From the NCBI GenBank assembly GCA_009774245.1, contig VSNM01000060.1, positions 1 to 33,600 of the forward strand: a DNA stretch of 33,600 nt. Reading direction: 5' to 3'. Source of the stretch: Lachnospiraceae bacterium. GTDB taxonomy: Bacteria > Bacillota > Clostridia > Lachnospirales > Lachnospiraceae. Of this stretch, positions 32,550 to 33,600 are shown piece by piece. How positions within the stretch are numbered: the first letter of the stretch is position 1; the number at the start of each line of letters is the position of its first letter. Below the pieces are notes generated by a model. That model saw only the letters and a program-made list of their open reading frames with translations. It searched no databases and was not told the DNA's origin. A program made the translations under genes and the position numbers.

Positions 32550-32645
32550 ATCGAGTAGGGAAGAGCCATCTTCCCCTACTCGTGCGCCGGGCGTCCGTCA
32601 GCCTTAGCTGACATATTTCCTTTGGACGCCCGTGTGCATAAAAAT
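32550..32645 (-). repeat. Full copy (C) of the dispersed two-hairpin repeat
   Basis: Stem 1 pairs CGAGTAGGGAAGA with TCTTCCCCTACTCG (one bulged base). Stem 2 pairs GGGCGTCC with GGACGCCC and contains the perfect inner hairpin GTCAGC-CTTA-GCTGAC; an unpaired ATATTTCCTTT follows the inner hairpin. On the minus strand it begins about 9 bases after the MATE stop codon, with TTTTTATGCACACGG. It is the least decayed of the four copies and a good reference. Confidence 0.85.
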
Positions 32646-32653
32646 ATTGAGAC

Positions 32654-33600
32654 TCATCTGCTCGAAAAACTGTGCAGCCATTTCCCGCTCTGGAAACGCC
32701 GGCAAAAGATGACCGCTCTCACCGTCCAGTCCGCGAACATGCCAATCCACACCGCCATCGGCCCGAAATTGTAAACCCTGACGAGGAAAATGCATAAGGC
32801 AACCCTACAGCACCACATCGTGATCGTGGACACGATCATGGAGAAACGGACGTCGCCCGCCGCGCGCAGTCCGTAGGATATAACGAATGAACCTGTCCAC
32901 ACAAGCGGCTTTACAATCGTGATCGCAAGGACCATCTCAAAACACATCGCTGCCGCCCCGGCCTCCATACCCGCAAGCCATGTGACCGGCTTCGTGATCG
33001 CAAAGACAAGCAGACAGGACACAAGGATACCAACCCACGCGATACCCGTCAGTTTCACGATGTAATACTTTGCCTCCTCCTTTCTGCCCGCACCGATGCA
33101 CTGTCCGACGACTGTCATCAGCCCGATGCCGACACCGACGCCAAACACACCATTCAGGCTCTCCAGTATATTGGTCATCGCCTGCGCTGCGATCGCCACC
33201 GTCCCCATCGTGGAGACCGTCGACTGGATCGCCAGCTTACCAAACTGAAACATACCGTTCTCGACACCCGACGGAATACCGATCGCCATGATCCTCCAAA
33301 TCAGCGGCATATCCGGTCTGATTTTCAAATAATCCCTTATTACAATCACCTGTCTGGGCTTTCTGAGCGCATAAAATATAATCGCCATAGAAAAAACACG
33401 TGATATTAATGTAGCAAGTGCCGCGCCGGCAACACTCCATCGAAATCCATAGATAAACAGCGCATTGCCAGCGATATTCAGCACATTGGAGATCACAGAC
33501 ACCTTCATCGGAAAGCCGGAGTTGCCCCCTGCCCGAAACAGTGCCGCCCCCACACGGAAAAGCGCCAGAAACCCATACGAGATAACTGTGATGAGGAAAT
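32654..33600 (-). CDS. MATE-family efflux transporter (C-terminal part, runs off the window)
   Basis: The reading frame is open to the end of the window, giving about 315 C-terminal residues of a MATE transporter (full length about 450). It has at least eight hydrophobic segments. Typical segments are SYGFLALFRVGAALFRAGGN, VSVISNVLNIAGNALFIYGF and AAQAMTNILESLNGVFGVGV. Such proteins export cationic drugs or metabolites with Na+ or H+. The start lies outside the window, so no upstream control can be read. Repeat copy C follows the stop codon directly. Confidence 0.88.
   Translation of the reverse strand, partial: FLITVISYGFLALFRVGAALFRAGGNSGFPMKVSVISNVLNIAGNALFIYGFRWSVAGAALATLISRVFSMAIIFYALRKPRQVIVIRDYLKIRPDMPLIWRIMAIGIPSGVENGMFQFGKLAIQSTVSTMGTVAIAAQAMTNILESLNGVFGVGVGIGLMTVVGQCIGAGRKEEAKYYIVKLTGIAWVGILVSCLLVFAITKPVTWLAGMEAGAAAMCFEMVLAITIVKPLVWTGSFVISYGLRAAGDVRFSMIVSTITMWCCRVALCIFLVRVYNFGPMAVWIGMFADWTVRAVIFCRRFQSGKWLHSFSSR

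Noticed and set aside
32589..32630. Short frames in the repeats, with AAAGGAAAT then ATG, ending in GAGTAG (for example MSAKADGRPAHE in copy C)
   Set aside because: The frame and sequence are not kept between copies A, B, C and D, while stem pairing is. Structure, not coding, explains the conservation.

Overview
The window reads as a chromosomal segment of a gut-type member of the Bacillota, most probably a Lachnospiraceae-like clostridium. The evidence is strong AGGAGG-type ribosome binding sites before almost every gene, a lipobox-bearing CUT1 sugar-binding protein with LplB/LplC-type permeases, AraC-type sugar regulators, LytTR/GHKL signalling and dispersed hairpin repeats. The genus cannot be fixed from the sequence alone. 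Most genes lie on the minus strand.

Layout from left to right. (1) Positions 355-6437 hold a tightly coupled four-gene minus-strand operon: DUF4272 protein, cytoplasmic leucine-rich-repeat protein, VWA/DUF2201 protein, MoxR-type AAA+ ATPase. The last two junctions are ATGA overlaps, and a strong terminator follows. (2) A Uma2-family nuclease gene stands alone at 6577-7125. (3) Positions 7217-21434 form a rhamnogalacturonan-I (pectin) utilisation locus: GH28, rhamnogalacturonan acetylesterase, L-rhamnose mutarotase, GH112 phosphorylase, GH105 unsaturated rhamnogalacturonyl hydrolase, a CUT1 ABC importer and a divergent AraC regulator. The enzymes lack signal peptides, so the model is import of oligosaccharides followed by cytoplasmic breakdown. 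A VOC protein and an AAA-like ATPase/PD-(D/E)XK protein sit inside this locus, next to two different repeat elements. (4) Positions 21481-26369 hold an AT-rich acyltransferase-3 membrane protein and a two-gene ABC exporter. (5) Positions 26379-28209 are a decayed zone: a permease 3' end joined to a response-regulator 5' end, an Rpn-like nuclease gene broken by one in-frame TAG, a small cationic peptide ORF, and a twin-operator region. (6) Positions 28210-33600 hold an XRE regulator, a GH13 glucosidase with a divergent AraC regulator, a LytTR/GHKL two-component pair and the 3' part of a MATE transporter.

The most unusual items are five. A dispersed repeat of about 90 bp has two stems kept by compensatory changes (three full copies and one fragment, all oriented alike). 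One copy sits inside a 14-bp inverted repeat that covers a ribosome binding site. The MoxR/VWA/LRR/DUF4272 operon looks like an undescribed module, and its VWA protein has lost the expected Glu of its HExxH-like site. The GH28 enzyme carries two active-site substitutions. A 26-residue strongly cationic ORF is divergent from an XRE gene with twin palindromic operators. No rRNA, tRNA, CRISPR array or complete insertion sequence was seen.
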